Under the pieces are notes generated by a model that was given only the letters and a program-made list of their open reading frames with translations, made no database searches and was not told where the DNA came from. From Aestuariibius insulae (GTDB taxonomy: Bacteria > Pseudomonadota > Alphaproteobacteria > Rhodobacterales > Rhodobacteraceae): 64,000 nucleotides of DNA. Made by a program: the position numbers and the translations under genes. The stretch lies in NCBI RefSeq assembly GCF_040783535.2, contig NZ_JBFONW020000001.1, forward strand, positions 62,001 through 126,000. Reading direction: 5' to 3'. Shown one piece after another: positions 8,751 to 18,292 of the stretch. How positions within the stretch are numbered: position 1 is the stretch's first letter; each line of letters begins with the position of its first letter.

Positions 8751-9212
8751 ATGAAGCTAGTTCTGCCTCTCGTCCTTGCTTTGGTTGGTATCGGCGCGGG
8801 TGTTGGCGCGGGGCTTACGCTCCGGCCTGCCAGTGAGACCGCGTCGGGCGATATGATGTCAGACGCGCCCGAGATGGAGGCGACCTCTGTCTTTGCGCGG
8901 TTGAACAATCAGTTCGTGGTGCCTGTCGTGGTCGACGGGACCGTTCGGTCCTTGGTTGTTCTCTCGCTAAGTCTCGAGGTCGATGAGGGTGCCGAGAACA
9001 CCGTCTATAATCGCGAACCGCGCATTCGCGACGCGTTTTTGCGGGTGCTCTTCGAACACGCCAATCTTGGGGGATTCGAAGGGCCCTTCACGCAAACCGA
9101 TCTACTTGAGGCCCTTCGCCGGAATCTTCTTGCAGCAGCAAGAGACGCGGTCGGGTCTGAAGTGCGCGATGTCCTTATCATCGAAATTGTCCGGCAGGAC
9201 GTTCAGATGTGA
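8751..9212 (+). CDS. FliL-like basal-body-associated protein (second copy)
   Basis: A 153-residue protein with an N-terminal membrane helix (about 2-25) and a periplasmic domain resembling FliL: RSLVVLSLSLEVDEGAE, IRDAFLRVLFEHANL and a C-terminal VRDVLIIEIVRQDVQM. FliL surrounds the stator and supports motor torque. A canonical fliL lies at about 18.5 kb, so this is a diverged paralogue at the end of the flgB operon, 11 bases after flgH. It ends in a 10-base convergent overlap with the fliJ-like gene. Function distinct from the other FliL is not known. Confidence 0.7.
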   Translation: MKLVLPLVLALVGIGAGVGAGLTLRPASETASGDMMSDAPEMEATSVFARLNNQFVVPVVVDGTVRSLVVLSLSLEVDEGAENTVYNREPRIRDAFLRVLFEHANLGGFEGPFTQTDLLEALRRNLLAAARDAVGSEVRDVLIIEIVRQDVQM

Positions 9213-9562
9213 TCGATCTTCTGGGCGAGTTTCTGCATCACCTGATGTCGGCCGAAGGCGCGTTTGGTCCGTGCTTTGCCCTCAGCCAGTTCGGCCATGA
9301 CTAGAGCTAACTCAATATTCAGGCGCCTGCTTTCTCGCTCTTTCCACCGCTGCCAGGCCAGATCGGCGCGCGCCAGAAGACCTGCATCTCCAGCCTCACT
9401 TTCGGTTTGAAACGCAGGACTCTGTCGATCCTTCAGGGCGTGAAGAGCATCGCGGATCAACGCCTCGCGCCTACGGATGGACTGCAGCTCGGCCTGTTTG
9501 GCCTGCCAGGCCATTTGGGTGAGGTCGACGAGATCTTTCATTCGGGCGTGATTGGACTTCAT
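9203..9562 (-). CDS. FliJ-like coiled-coil protein of the export operon
   Basis: A 119-residue, charged, helix-rich protein (QAKQAELQSIRRREALIRDA, later ERESRRLNIELALVMAELAE). It is the last gene of the sltF-flhA-fliR-flhB run and overlaps flhB by four bases (ATGA), which ties it to the export apparatus. Size, coiled-coil character and position suggest a FliJ-type stalk or chaperone, but I see no clear family signature, so this is inference from context. Confidence 0.55.
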   Translation of the reverse strand: MKSNHARMKDLVDLTQMAWQAKQAELQSIRRREALIRDALHALKDRQSPAFQTESEAGDAGLLARADLAWQRWKERESRRLNIELALVMAELAEGKARTKRAFGRHQVMQKLAQKIDHI

Positions 9563-10632
9563 TTCAGACGCTTCCGCTTGAGACGGTCGGCAAACCGGAT
9601 TGCGGCCGCGACCGCGCGATAATGATCGGTCGAAATTTGCTGCCCGACCTGGACAGAGCCGAAAAGGGCGCGGGCGGTCGGAGGATCGTGGCGAAGCGGG
9701 ATACCATGCGTCATGGCGATTTCGCGGATGCGCAAGGCAATCTCGTCACTCCCTTTGGCGACGCAAACCGGAGCTGTCCCCGCCGCGCGGCTCCAGACCA
9801 GGGCAACGGCGTAATGGGTTGGATTGACAAGGACGACATCCGCCGTGGGGACGTCGGCCAGCATCTGATTGGTTGCAATGTCATAGGCCTTTTGCCGGCG
9901 CCGCTGCTTCATCGCGGGATCGCCATCGGACGACTTGTTCTCGTCCATCAGCTCTTTGCGGGACATCCTGTTCTTTCTTAGATGTTCGGCCCGCTGAAAG
10001 AAGAAATCGAGCGCACCGATCGAGGTCGCCACGACGAGAACGATCATCAAAAAGGCGATGATCATGCGGCCGAGAAGACTCATGATCGAGGCGGGCTCCA
10101 TCGATGGGGAATGGAGGATCGGCATCCTCTCGGACGTCAAAAAAATGCCAAGCGCCACGGAGAAGATGATCAGCTTGGCGGCGCTTTTCGCGAATTCGAA
10201 AAGACCGGTCCGACCGAATTTGTTCTTCGCGTTCTGAATGAAAGACAGCCGCGACATTTTCGGTGCAAGCTTTGTCGGCGCGACAACGAAACTGAGCTGC
10301 GCGATAATCACCAAAAGGGACAGACCTGCCGCCAGCCCGATCCATGGCAAGGTGTAGAGCGTCGTTTTGGCCAGTAGGCCGCCGACAAGGGGTGTCCCGC
10401 TTTCGGAAAAGACCAAATCCGACATCTCCACCGCCTGATCGAGCGGGATGCTCAAAGTGGTTCCGAGAGATTGCAGGGAGGTGGCCCCCAATGTCCCGGC
10501 GGCCAACAGAAATCCGCCATAAGCCGCAGCGGTTGTCAGATCGGTGGATCGGGGGATTTCACCTTTCTTTCGGGCATCGTCGAGCTTTTTCTGGGAGGGT
10601 TCATGCTCCTTCTCCGACGCCTCATCGCTCAT
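9559..10632 (-). CDS. flhB: Flagellar export switch protein FlhB
   Basis: A 357-residue inner-membrane protein with four hydrophobic helices in the first 220 residues and a cytoplasmic domain with the self-cleavage motif NPTH in VVLVNPTHYAVALVW (around residue 270). FlhB switches the export apparatus from rod/hook to filament substrates after cleavage between Asn and Pro. The N-terminus EHEPSQKKLDDARKKGEIPRS is typical. It overlaps fliR by four bases and the fliJ-like gene by four. Confidence 0.95.
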   Translation of the reverse strand: MSDEASEKEHEPSQKKLDDARKKGEIPRSTDLTTAAAYGGFLLAAGTLGATSLQSLGTTLSIPLDQAVEMSDLVFSESGTPLVGGLLAKTTLYTLPWIGLAAGLSLLVIIAQLSFVVAPTKLAPKMSRLSFIQNAKNKFGRTGLFEFAKSAAKLIIFSVALGIFLTSERMPILHSPSMEPASIMSLLGRMIIAFLMIVLVVATSIGALDFFFQRAEHLRKNRMSRKELMDENKSSDGDPAMKQRRRQKAYDIATNQMLADVPTADVVLVNPTHYAVALVWSRAAGTAPVCVAKGSDEIALRIREIAMTHGIPLRHDPPTARALFGSVQVGQQISTDHYRAVAAAIRFADRLKRKRLK

Positions 10633-11399
10633 CTCGGCGCACTCGCCGGTTGGACGAGAAACGCGTTGAGCGCCCCGCTCCAGACAGTCAGGATATAGGG
10701 CAGCGTGAGAAAGAGCAGGAACAACCCGCCCGCCGTGAGGGCAGGGGCGCCGACGAAGGAGACCATCAGCTGCGGCATGGCCCGATTGATGACCCCGAGC
10801 GCGACATTGTAGAGAACCGAGGCGATCACGAACGGCCCGGCCAGCGAAAAGGCGAGCGCGAAGGCGCGGCGAACATGCGACAGGCCGATGGTCGAAACCA
10901 GATCCGCATCAAGGCGCTGGGCGAAAGGAGTGATCGTGTAAGTCTCGATCATCATTGCCGCGAGATGCACGTGGAGCCCCAGGATCACCGCAAGGGTCAG
11001 ACCGGCCATCACCATGAGATGGCCCATGGCAGGCAAGGGTTCGACCGACGCGCCGCCTAGGATCTGCGACAGGGACGTCGATTGCGCGGCGATGGAGCCT
11101 GCGATGCTAAGCGTCATCACGAGCAACCGAAGCAGGATACCCCAGAAAAGGCCGGTCAGGGCCTCCGTACCGAAATAGATCAGCCGGATTTGCTCGATCT
11201 GCCCCAGCTGAGGCGCAACGGCAGGTGTCACGATCGCGGTGAAGGCAAGAGCCGTGGCGAGCCTGACCCGGACGGGGATCATCTGCTCCCCGAAGGCAGG
11301 AAGAAGAGCCATCATCGCTCCGATCCTGAGAAAGACCGCAACAGCAGTCAGGAGCCCGGTTCGCGACAGATCCAGAAGCTCCGCATCGATCGCGATCAT
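10629..11399 (-). CDS. fliR: Flagellar export gate protein FliR
   Basis: A 256-residue protein with about six membrane helices and the family blocks FLRIGAMMALLPAFGEQMIP and QILGGASVEPLPAMGHLM. FliR assembles with FliP and FliQ into the export gate. Four-base ATGA overlaps on both sides (flhA upstream, flhB downstream) show strict translational coupling in the order flhA-fliR-flhB. Confidence 0.94.
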   Translation of the reverse strand: MIAIDAELLDLSRTGLLTAVAVFLRIGAMMALLPAFGEQMIPVRVRLATALAFTAIVTPAVAPQLGQIEQIRLIYFGTEALTGLFWGILLRLLVMTLSIAGSIAAQSTSLSQILGGASVEPLPAMGHLMVMAGLTLAVILGLHVHLAAMMIETYTITPFAQRLDADLVSTIGLSHVRRAFALAFSLAGPFVIASVLYNVALGVINRAMPQLMVSFVGAPALTAGGLFLLFLTLPYILTVWSGALNAFLVQPASAPR

Positions 11400-13483
11400 G
11401 CCGGAACAAGACCGACAAGCGAGGGCCGCGCATCGATCCCGATCTCCTCGAAAGAGAGAACGGGATTGGCGATCCCCTTGGCCGTCATCACGGTTCTGAG
11501 AAAGCGCCGCCGTCTGGTCGAGGTAACGACGGCGGGGAAAATGCCTGCTTCGCCAGCCTCCGCGATCCGTTCTGCGATGGATTTGGCCAGCCGGTTGAAG
11601 TCATCGGGCGGCAAAGCGACCTCTCCCAGACCCCGATCGGTCTCGAGCTGGTAAGACGCAAACGTCTCCTCCCATTCCGGGGCAAGTTGAACCAGAGGGA
11701 TCGTTCCGTCGTCGCGCCGCATTCCGGCAACAAGCTGGAAGCCGAGCCGCTGGCGAACATGCTCTGCAATGCTTTCGGCAGAGCCGTGCAGAAGCCGCCC
11801 CTCGGCCGTCGCCTCGAGAATAAGAGGAAGGTTCCGGATCGAGACACGCTCTTCAAGCAGCAGGCGCAGCACCGAAAGGAGGATGTCCACCGTGATCCTG
11901 TCCGGGATCAGCTCGTCGAGCATCTTTCGGTTCGCCTCTGCCCGGATCGGATCGGTCAGGCCAGTCATTTCGTCTAACAACCGGCGAAGCGATTTGAGCG
12001 TCAGAAGACGCGGGAAATTGCGTTTGATCACCTCGAGAAGATGGGTTGCAAGTACCTCTGTCGGAAGGACCGTTGTCAGGCCATCGAGCGCAGCAACATC
12101 CTGATCCGATTGCGAAATCCAAAGGGCGGGCGCACCATAGACCGGCTCCTCCGTCCGAGTGCCTTCGAGGCGCGGTGTGTCTTCTCCGTTCGTGAGGGCA
12201 AGAATGCGGTCCGGCATCAGCGTGTCGCGGGCCTGCTCCACCCCTTGGACCTTTATGACATAGGTGCCGGGCGCCAAAGCGGCATCATCGGTCAGCCGGA
12301 TCTCGGGCAGCAGGACACCGTATTCGGTGGCAACATGGGTGCGCATGTTCGCGATCCGCGCGTCAAGACCCGTCCCGGTGTCGAGAACCATACCGACCAG
12401 ATCGGGGGCGAATTCGACATGGATGTCATCAAGGTCGAGAACGTCGCCCATGGACCGGGATGCAGATGGCAACGGATCTTTCTCCTCCGGCTGGTCGTCT
12501 TCGGTCGGTGCGTCCGACGCCGTCATCGCGAGAAAGGCGCAGCCACCCAGAACAAGACCTCCAGCGAGAAACGGAACGAAAGGCAGACCTGGCACCATCG
12601 CGAACAGCACCATGAGAACCGCCACCGTGACGAGCGCGGCGGGATGCCGGCCCAGTTGCGAGACGATCGCGAGGTCGGTCGCGCCGGTCGCGCCGCCGCG
12701 GGCGAGCAGCAAAGCCGATGCGATCGAGATAATCACCGCCGGAACCTGTGAGACCAGACCATCGCCTACGGTGAGAATGGTATATGTTTCAAAGGCTTCC
12801 CCGATCGGCATATCATGCATGACCGTGCCGATAACGAGACCCATCACCAGGTTGAGAAGTGTGATAAGAAGGCCCGCAATCGCATCACCCTTGACGAATT
12901 TAGAGGCCCCGTCGAGCGATCCGAAGAAGGTCGTCTCCGCCTGCTCGGTCGCGCGCCGCTCTTTGGCTTCGGCATGATCGATCGCGCCCGCCGAGACATC
13001 GCTGTCGATGGCCAACTGCTTGCCCGGCATGCCATCGAGAGCGAAGCGGGCGCCGACCTCCGCCATCCGCGTCGCGCCTTTGTTGATCACGACGAAATTG
13101 ACGATGAGCAGAACGCCAAAGACGACGAGACCAAGAAAGACAGACCCGCCCATGACGAACATCGCGAAGCCTTCGATCACCTGTCCCGCCGCATGGGTGC
13201 CGGTATGGCCTTCGCCGATGATCAATTTGGTCGAAGAGACGTTCAGGGACAGTCGCAGCATCAACGACGCGAGCAGGATCGTCGGAAATGCAGAGAAATC
13301 GAGCGGTCGTTCGATGAAAAGCGTGACGGTAAAGATCAGAATCGCCAGCGCGAAGCTGGCCGCAAGGCCGATGTCGAGGATCCAGGCCGGCATGGGCAAG
13401 ATCATCATGACGATGATCGCCATCAATGCCAAAGCAAGCAGAATCGTTGGGCGAAAGAGTGCCTTGGCGGAGAAGCCTGTCAT
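11396..13483 (-). CDS. flhA: Flagellar export channel protein FlhA
   Basis: A 695-residue protein. The first ~310 residues have about eight membrane helices and the signature around RLSLNVSSTKLIIGEG and RMAEVGARFALDGMPGKQ (the FHIPEP region). The rest is the cytoplasmic ring domain that docks substrate-chaperone complexes. Length is normal for the family. Its start overlaps the sltF-like stop by four bases. Confidence 0.96.
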   Translation of the reverse strand: MTGFSAKALFRPTILLALALMAIIVMMILPMPAWILDIGLAASFALAILIFTVTLFIERPLDFSAFPTILLASLMLRLSLNVSSTKLIIGEGHTGTHAAGQVIEGFAMFVMGGSVFLGLVVFGVLLIVNFVVINKGATRMAEVGARFALDGMPGKQLAIDSDVSAGAIDHAEAKERRATEQAETTFFGSLDGASKFVKGDAIAGLLITLLNLVMGLVIGTVMHDMPIGEAFETYTILTVGDGLVSQVPAVIISIASALLLARGGATGATDLAIVSQLGRHPAALVTVAVLMVLFAMVPGLPFVPFLAGGLVLGGCAFLAMTASDAPTEDDQPEEKDPLPSASRSMGDVLDLDDIHVEFAPDLVGMVLDTGTGLDARIANMRTHVATEYGVLLPEIRLTDDAALAPGTYVIKVQGVEQARDTLMPDRILALTNGEDTPRLEGTRTEEPVYGAPALWISQSDQDVAALDGLTTVLPTEVLATHLLEVIKRNFPRLLTLKSLRRLLDEMTGLTDPIRAEANRKMLDELIPDRITVDILLSVLRLLLEERVSIRNLPLILEATAEGRLLHGSAESIAEHVRQRLGFQLVAGMRRDDGTIPLVQLAPEWEETFASYQLETDRGLGEVALPPDDFNRLAKSIAERIAEAGEAGIFPAVVTSTRRRRFLRTVMTAKGIANPVLSFEEIGIDARPSLVGLVPA

Positions 13484-14175
13484 TTGCTGTTCCGCCGTTT
13501 CTCGCGGAAGAGGGATCCAGGCGAAATCGCCTTGGTCTGCTGATCGCCTTTGAGGAGGGGAAAGGTGTTGACCCGGCTTTGGCGCGAGTCTTGCGCAATC
13601 GTCCCTGCTGCAACGATCACGTCCGGGGCAGGATCCAGCGTCTGACGGATCGCGTCAAACCGGGCCCGGTATCGTGTGGCGAGTTCCTCGGTCCGGGAGT
13701 GATAAGCACCGGCGGCACCGGACCAGGTTCCGAGTTCCTCGTAAAGATCCCTGAGAAAACGAGCGGCGTAGTCTGCATTGGGCAGGGGCTGAAACATCTC
13801 TTCGACCGAGGCGAAGCGATCGCCGTGCCACCGATGGTTTATCTGAAAGCACCCGATATCAAAATTTCGGACGCCCGCCTTGATCTGGCCAAAGACGAAC
13901 GCGCGGGCCTCGTCCTCCTTGTCGAACCAGTAGCCCTGACCACCGACATTGACCGCCCACGGCCAAGGATCGACCGACCCATCGCGCGTTCGTCCTGTTT
14001 CCGTGAGCGTGATCGCGAGCATCACGTCCTGTGGAACGTCATATGCTTGCGCAGCTTGCGCGGCCGCAGTTCGGCACAGATTTGCCTCTGTACGGGCCCA
14101 TACGGCAGGGGTCCAGAAAAGGGTGATCACCGTGAAAAGCGCGACTCGGCAGGTAAGATCAGCAGATATCAGCAT
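13480..14175 (-). CDS. Flagellar soluble lytic transglycosylase, SltF-like
   Basis: A 231-residue exported protein with an N-terminal hydrophobic signal (about 8-27) and an SLT domain: DVPQDVMLAITLTETGR carries the catalytic glutamate, followed by VRNFDIGCFQINHRWHGDRF and LYEELGTWSGAAGAYHSR. In Rhodobacter sphaeroides a dedicated transglycosylase, SltF, opens peptidoglycan for the rod because FlgJ there lacks a muramidase domain; this gene's place directly before flhA fits that role. The C-terminal 40 residues are basic and unlike the catalytic domain. Confidence 0.8.
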   Translation of the reverse strand: MLISADLTCRVALFTVITLFWTPAVWARTEANLCRTAAAQAAQAYDVPQDVMLAITLTETGRTRDGSVDPWPWAVNVGGQGYWFDKEDEARAFVFGQIKAGVRNFDIGCFQINHRWHGDRFASVEEMFQPLPNADYAARFLRDLYEELGTWSGAAGAYHSRTEELATRYRARFDAIRQTLDPAPDVIVAAGTIAQDSRQSRVNTFPLLKGDQQTKAISPGSLFREKRRNSK

Positions 14176-14241
14176 GTCTTTGGCGCGCCCTTCTGACGTA
14201 AGACCTGCGCTTGGTTTATGCTGGGTAAGGTTGATATTTCG

Positions 14242-16434
14242 TTATTGCTGCTGAGCTGTTGATGGATCGATTTCGGTCCGGTCCAGAAGGTCTTGCATCA
14301 GCTCTCGTGTCGCGCGTGATCCGGCCAAAGCCGTTTCACGGTCTTGAAGAGAGATCCGATTGGGCAGCTCGGACGGATCGGACGACTGAGGAAGACGAGC
14401 TAGACGACCCACCTCCCTGAGGAAGTCGTCATCTGACTGCGATGCCAGCCGGTCCCAGGCGCGCGCTCGAAAGAGCCGCTCCGGTCCGGCCTGTTGCGCC
14501 TCCGGCGCATCCTCATCGGTCAACAAGGCGCCGCCGCCGCCTTCAGCCTCTTGGCGGATCGCGGCTGCACGAGCGTCCGACAAGCCGATCAATTCGCTGT
14601 TCGTTGTCTCCACATCCCCGCGCAGCGCGGCCACTTTGGCGCGCAGATATCTGCGGTCGGCCGCCGTATCGCGGGTCGTCTCTTCCGCGATGAACGGAGC
14701 AGCAAGAGCAGGCAACCGAAGATCAGTCAGTCTTTGGGCGACGGCATTTGCCTTATCAGGATTCAGATCACGAGAGGAGGTCTGAGCGACGAGCCTGAGA
14801 AACAGACCGTCACCGGCCTCTCGCGTGGCATCCCCGATCAAGGCAGAGCGAAGCTCGCGATCAATCGATGGGGAAAGGTCAGCGTCGTCGAGAAAGTCCA
14901 GACCGGCCTGATATTCGTCGCGAGACAAATGCCCGCCGGACAAAGCTTCGACCATGATCAAGTAATCCAATGTTCGGCGGTGTTCGTGGAGCAGCGTCTC
15001 GAGCAACTCCATCTCGCTATCTGAAAGCGCCTCTTCCTCTTGAAGTTTGAGACGGACCAAAGACAACATAGCGCCGGGCGTAACCCGCGGGTTATCGTCG
15101 GCCATTTCCTGCAGTACGTCGGAGGCTTTTTCCTCTTGGCCAGTCGCAGCCTTTGCCTGAGCCCCAAGGATTGTCGCATCCGTATCTGTGTCGACAGTAT
15201 TACGCTTCGTGATATTCAGAATATCATTTGCGATTTCAGCATGTTGGGAATTCATGAACCTGTCGGCGGCCAATACTCCGATCCGCGTGCGTAAATGCCG
15301 TGGAAGGGTGAGGACCGCCCTTTTCAGAGCGCTTCGGTCGGCGGGGTGATCAGGAAGATCTTCAGGATGGAACAGCGCGCGCCACAGGGCCAGATCGCCG
15401 CCACATCCCCGGATCCCCGGTGGAGGAGAAGGAGGCGGGGTATCGTCGTCCAAGATATGTCCGATTGCGTCGATTGCCTGCCAGGTCGGATCCCCGGTAC
15501 CGTAAAGCGCTGCGATCTGCTGTGCCTCGGTTCCGAAGCCAAAATACAGATAGAGACGCGCAAGCGCCTTCGCCGCGTCTTGATCGGGACGGTCGAATTC
15601 GCCGTAGACGCTTTGGCGCAGAGGGCCGATCTGGCTTTCGAAATCGTCCTCGGTGCCCCAATCGGTGATGTCTAGAAGGGCGAATTCGATGCAGGCCAAA
15701 GGAAATTGCTGTGGTTCGGGGCGTGCGGTTTCGATCGCGGTCTGCGATCTGAGAAGCAGTTGAGGCAGATCGGGAAGTGGAAGAGGGGGACCCGGTGCGT
15801 TTTCCGGCATCCCCTCCAAGCTGGTGTCATCCTGAGGGTCGACGAAATCGAGAAGTCCGTCCTGCGCCCCACGTCTGAGGCTCGACAAAAGATCTGCACG
15901 CGCCTCGTCGACACGCTGGGCAACTGCATCTTTGTTCCCCGTTGTAATGGGGAGTGAAACAGGTCCGCCGCTGGTCGAGAGGGCTCCATCATCTGGTAGG
16001 ACGACGGGCAGAATAGGGGGGGTTGGGCGCCTGAAGACAGGTCCCGACACCCGTTCCTGCAGATCCGCTGTCTTGCCTTCCGCGGGATCGAACGTATCCA
16101 CGATAAGGTATCTGTCGCGGTAAAGGCGCGCCTCGATGGGGCACGCGCAATTCAGAACCAGATCGACCTCGCCGGGATTTTCACCGGGCCTTACGTCGCG
16201 GATCCGGTCGCGGGGGATGAGTTCGAACAAACCGCGCAGGTTGATCTCGGCCGGTGGATCAAAGCGCAGAGAGTAGCCCAAATCGGATTTCTCCAGCTCC
16301 CATTCGGTCGAGAGGGGGCGGTCGAAAACCAATCGTGTGAACGTTTCGTGCTCTCCCGACCGGACGGAAATGGTCTGACCCACCGCCGGGAAGGCGGACA
16401 GAACGTAGCAAAGCAGGATGAGCCCGCGCAGCAT
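14242..16434 (-). CDS. Large exported protein between motA and sltF, possibly motor-associated
   Basis: 730 residues with a cleavable signal peptide (1-19, ending FPAVGQ). Residues 20-130 look like a compact beta-rich domain (TRLVFDRPLSTEWELEKS), then a proline-rich linker, and from about 250 on a long helical region resembling TPR-type repeats (ALARLYLYFGFGTEAQQIAA, RLTDLRLPALAAPFIAEE). The start overlaps the motA stop by one base (TAATG), so it is made with the stator. No family is recognised with certainty. R. sphaeroides has a large non-canonical motor protein, MotF; whether this is related cannot be judged here. Confidence 0.6.
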   Translation of the reverse strand: MLRGLILLCYVLSAFPAVGQTISVRSGEHETFTRLVFDRPLSTEWELEKSDLGYSLRFDPPAEINLRGLFELIPRDRIRDVRPGENPGEVDLVLNCACPIEARLYRDRYLIVDTFDPAEGKTADLQERVSGPVFRRPTPPILPVVLPDDGALSTSGGPVSLPITTGNKDAVAQRVDEARADLLSSLRRGAQDGLLDFVDPQDDTSLEGMPENAPGPPLPLPDLPQLLLRSQTAIETARPEPQQFPLACIEFALLDITDWGTEDDFESQIGPLRQSVYGEFDRPDQDAAKALARLYLYFGFGTEAQQIAALYGTGDPTWQAIDAIGHILDDDTPPPSPPPGIRGCGGDLALWRALFHPEDLPDHPADRSALKRAVLTLPRHLRTRIGVLAADRFMNSQHAEIANDILNITKRNTVDTDTDATILGAQAKAATGQEEKASDVLQEMADDNPRVTPGAMLSLVRLKLQEEEALSDSEMELLETLLHEHRRTLDYLIMVEALSGGHLSRDEYQAGLDFLDDADLSPSIDRELRSALIGDATREAGDGLFLRLVAQTSSRDLNPDKANAVAQRLTDLRLPALAAPFIAEETTRDTAADRRYLRAKVAALRGDVETTNSELIGLSDARAAAIRQEAEGGGGALLTDEDAPEAQQAGPERLFRARAWDRLASQSDDDFLREVGRLARLPQSSDPSELPNRISLQDRETALAGSRATRELMQDLLDRTEIDPSTAQQQ

Positions 16435-17303
16435 TAGGCGGCCTCCTTCCGGACATCTTTCAGGGCATCTTCAAGATCGCCAAAACTGGGGCGGTTGTGG
16501 CTGGGCGTGTTCTGGCGGCCGACCTCGATGCAGATATTCGTGGGATGGTCATGAAGATTGGCGACCAGAACCTCGCGAATGAGCTGATAAAAATGGGCGT
16601 CTTCCTCAATTACGTTTTTGACCCGGGCCGCGAAGGGGCCGAAGAACCCGTAGGACAGAAAAACTCCAAGAAACGTGCCGACAAGGGCGGCGCCGATCAT
16701 CTTTCCCAAAATCTCAGGCGGCTGATCGATGGAGGCCATCGTCTTGATCACGCCAAGGACCGCGGCGACGATGCCAAGCGCGGGGAGGGCATCGGCAACC
16801 GTCTGGAGCGCGTGGCTGGAATGCAGGCGGTGGTGATGACCCGCCTCAAGCCGATTGGTCAGCACTTCTTCAACTTGGTGAGGATCGTCGTAGTTCATCG
16901 ATGCGGACCGCAACGTGTCGCAAATCAGGGCGACCGCTTCGGGATCGGCGAGGATGCGGGGGTAGCGTCCAAAGATATCGGATGTATCGGGCGCCTCGAT
17001 GTGTTCTTCGAGGGCGAGCGGCTTGGACCGGGCGAGCCTGATCAGTTCGAAGAGAAGGCAGAGCAGATCGCGGTAATCTTCGGGTTTCCAGCGCGGTCCC
17101 TTAAAAACCTTGGCGAGATCCTTGGCAGTGTGTTTGACGCCCGCCATGCTGTTGCTGATCAAGAACGATCCGAGGGCAGCGCCGCCAATCATCGTCATTT
17201 CGAACGGCAGTGCCTTGATTATAATACCAAGCTTGCCGCCGGCCATCAGGTACCCGCCGAACACCATTATGAAGACAACAAAGATACCGACGATGCCGAT
17301 CAT
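16434..17303 (-). CDS. motA: Flagellar motor stator protein MotA
   Basis: A 289-residue stator subunit with four membrane helices: two at the N-terminus (IGIVGIFVVFIMVFGGYLMA, then PFEMTMIGGAALGSFL) and two near 165-225 (LPALGIVAAVLGVIKTM and GAALVGTFLGVFLSYGFFG). The cytoplasmic loop between them contains the charged segment that contacts FliG. It forms the ion channel with MotB, whose gene is 15 kb to the left. It is the promoter-proximal gene of the motA / 730-residue-protein pair. Confidence 0.95.
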   Translation of the reverse strand: MIGIVGIFVVFIMVFGGYLMAGGKLGIIIKALPFEMTMIGGAALGSFLISNSMAGVKHTAKDLAKVFKGPRWKPEDYRDLLCLLFELIRLARSKPLALEEHIEAPDTSDIFGRYPRILADPEAVALICDTLRSASMNYDDPHQVEEVLTNRLEAGHHHRLHSSHALQTVADALPALGIVAAVLGVIKTMASIDQPPEILGKMIGAALVGTFLGVFLSYGFFGPFAARVKNVIEEDAHFYQLIREVLVANLHDHPTNICIEVGRQNTPSHNRPSFGDLEDALKDVRKEAA

Positions 17304-17378
17304 GAGGTGAGCCGCCCGTTACATGGAATTTGCTTCGGCCTTTGTGACAGAAGACCGTTAAGAAACTCCTTCTGACCG

Positions 17379-17939
17379 CTATTCGGTCGGAACGAGCGCG
17401 TTTCGGCCCGCCATCACAACGCTGATCGAATAGGCGTTCGAAGCGGGCAGACCGGCCATGATCTCGGCCGCGGTTTCAGGTCTCATCCGGCCCAGAAACC
17501 CTGCGGCAAATTCAGGTGGCATTTCCGCAAAGAGCAACGCGGCGTCCTTGGGTTTCATCGCCTCGTAGACGCCGCTCAGACTTGTCAGATCGTCCTGAGC
17601 TGCGGTTCGAGCAACCGCCAGTGTTTCGGCCAGTGACGCCTCGGCAGCCTCGAGTTCGGCCAGCTTGCGATCGATCTGATCGTTTGCGAGATCGAGCGCC
17701 ACGATGCGGTTTTGAACGGCGATCTCGCGCACGCGCACCTCATCCTCGCGGGTCTGGAGCGCAGCGAGGACTTCTTCAAGCATGCCGTCTGGATCGCAGA
17801 CCGCGACATCGCCCTCGATCTGCCCTTCATCTGCCGTCTGGGCGAAAACCCAGCCGGTGCCCTCGCCAACCCGCAATACGCCAGATCCGACGAGCAAAAC
17901 CGCCAATATTCCCAGCGTTCCCTTGCCTGTTTTGGACAT
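17379..17939 (-). CDS. MotE-like protein with MgtE-type N domain
   Basis: 186 residues: one N-terminal membrane helix or signal anchor (about 8-30), a coiled coil (about 55-115, EVRVREIAVQNRIVALDLAN), and a C-terminal helical domain resembling the MgtE intracellular N domain (MKPKDAALLFAEMPPEFAAG, PETAAEIMAGL). Proteins of this architecture in alphaproteobacterial flagellar loci are called MotE and chaperone the periplasmic motor protein MotC in Rhizobium. It precedes motA in the same orientation and lies two bases from the next gene upstream. Confidence 0.65.
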   Translation of the reverse strand: MSKTGKGTLGILAVLLVGSGVLRVGEGTGWVFAQTADEGQIEGDVAVCDPDGMLEEVLAALQTREDEVRVREIAVQNRIVALDLANDQIDRKLAELEAAEASLAETLAVARTAAQDDLTSLSGVYEAMKPKDAALLFAEMPPEFAAGFLGRMRPETAAEIMAGLPASNAYSISVVMAGRNALVPTE

Positions 17940-17941
17940 CG

Positions 17942-18283
17942 TCAGTGACCGGCGCTGGCTGTCTTGGGGGACTGGCGTCGCGGCTTTTCCTCGGGCAGGT
18001 CTGGCAGATCGTGCAGGGAGGCAAGCATGAGTTCCAGCCTCTGCGATACGCCTTCGGCACGTGTCGTCAGCCCTTCGAGCGAGGCCGACGAGTCCCGCGC
18101 CGCCGACTGAGCCTCCGCCAGAATGCGCGTCATATCATCGACCTGCGCCGCAAGATGGGCGACCGCGCCGCCGACACCGCTTTCGAGATCGTTGAACTTG
18201 CGAAGACGTCTTGCGAGAATCAGGCAGTAAAAGCCTGCTCCGAGCGCCCCGGCGAAGAGTAGAATGTCAGATATCAGAGCCAT
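17942..18283 (-). CDS. Small membrane-anchored coiled-coil protein of the fliL operon
   Basis: 113 residues: one membrane helix (about 5-24, LLFAGALGAGFYCLILARRL) followed by a predicted coiled coil (AVAHLAAQVDDMTRILAEAQ to about residue 90) and a basic tail. I do not recognise a family. Its place between fliL (10 bases upstream) and the motE-like gene (two bases downstream) says that it belongs to the motor/basal-body operon. Confidence 0.55.
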   Translation of the reverse strand: MALISDILLFAGALGAGFYCLILARRLRKFNDLESGVGGAVAHLAAQVDDMTRILAEAQSAARDSSASLEGLTTRAEGVSQRLELMLASLHDLPDLPEEKPRRQSPKTASAGH

Positions 18284-18292
18284 CGGAACCTC

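Noticed and set aside
12041..12977. Long plus-strand open frames of over 230 residues
   Set aside because: Opposite strand of flhA, whose frame is unambiguous; caused by high GC.
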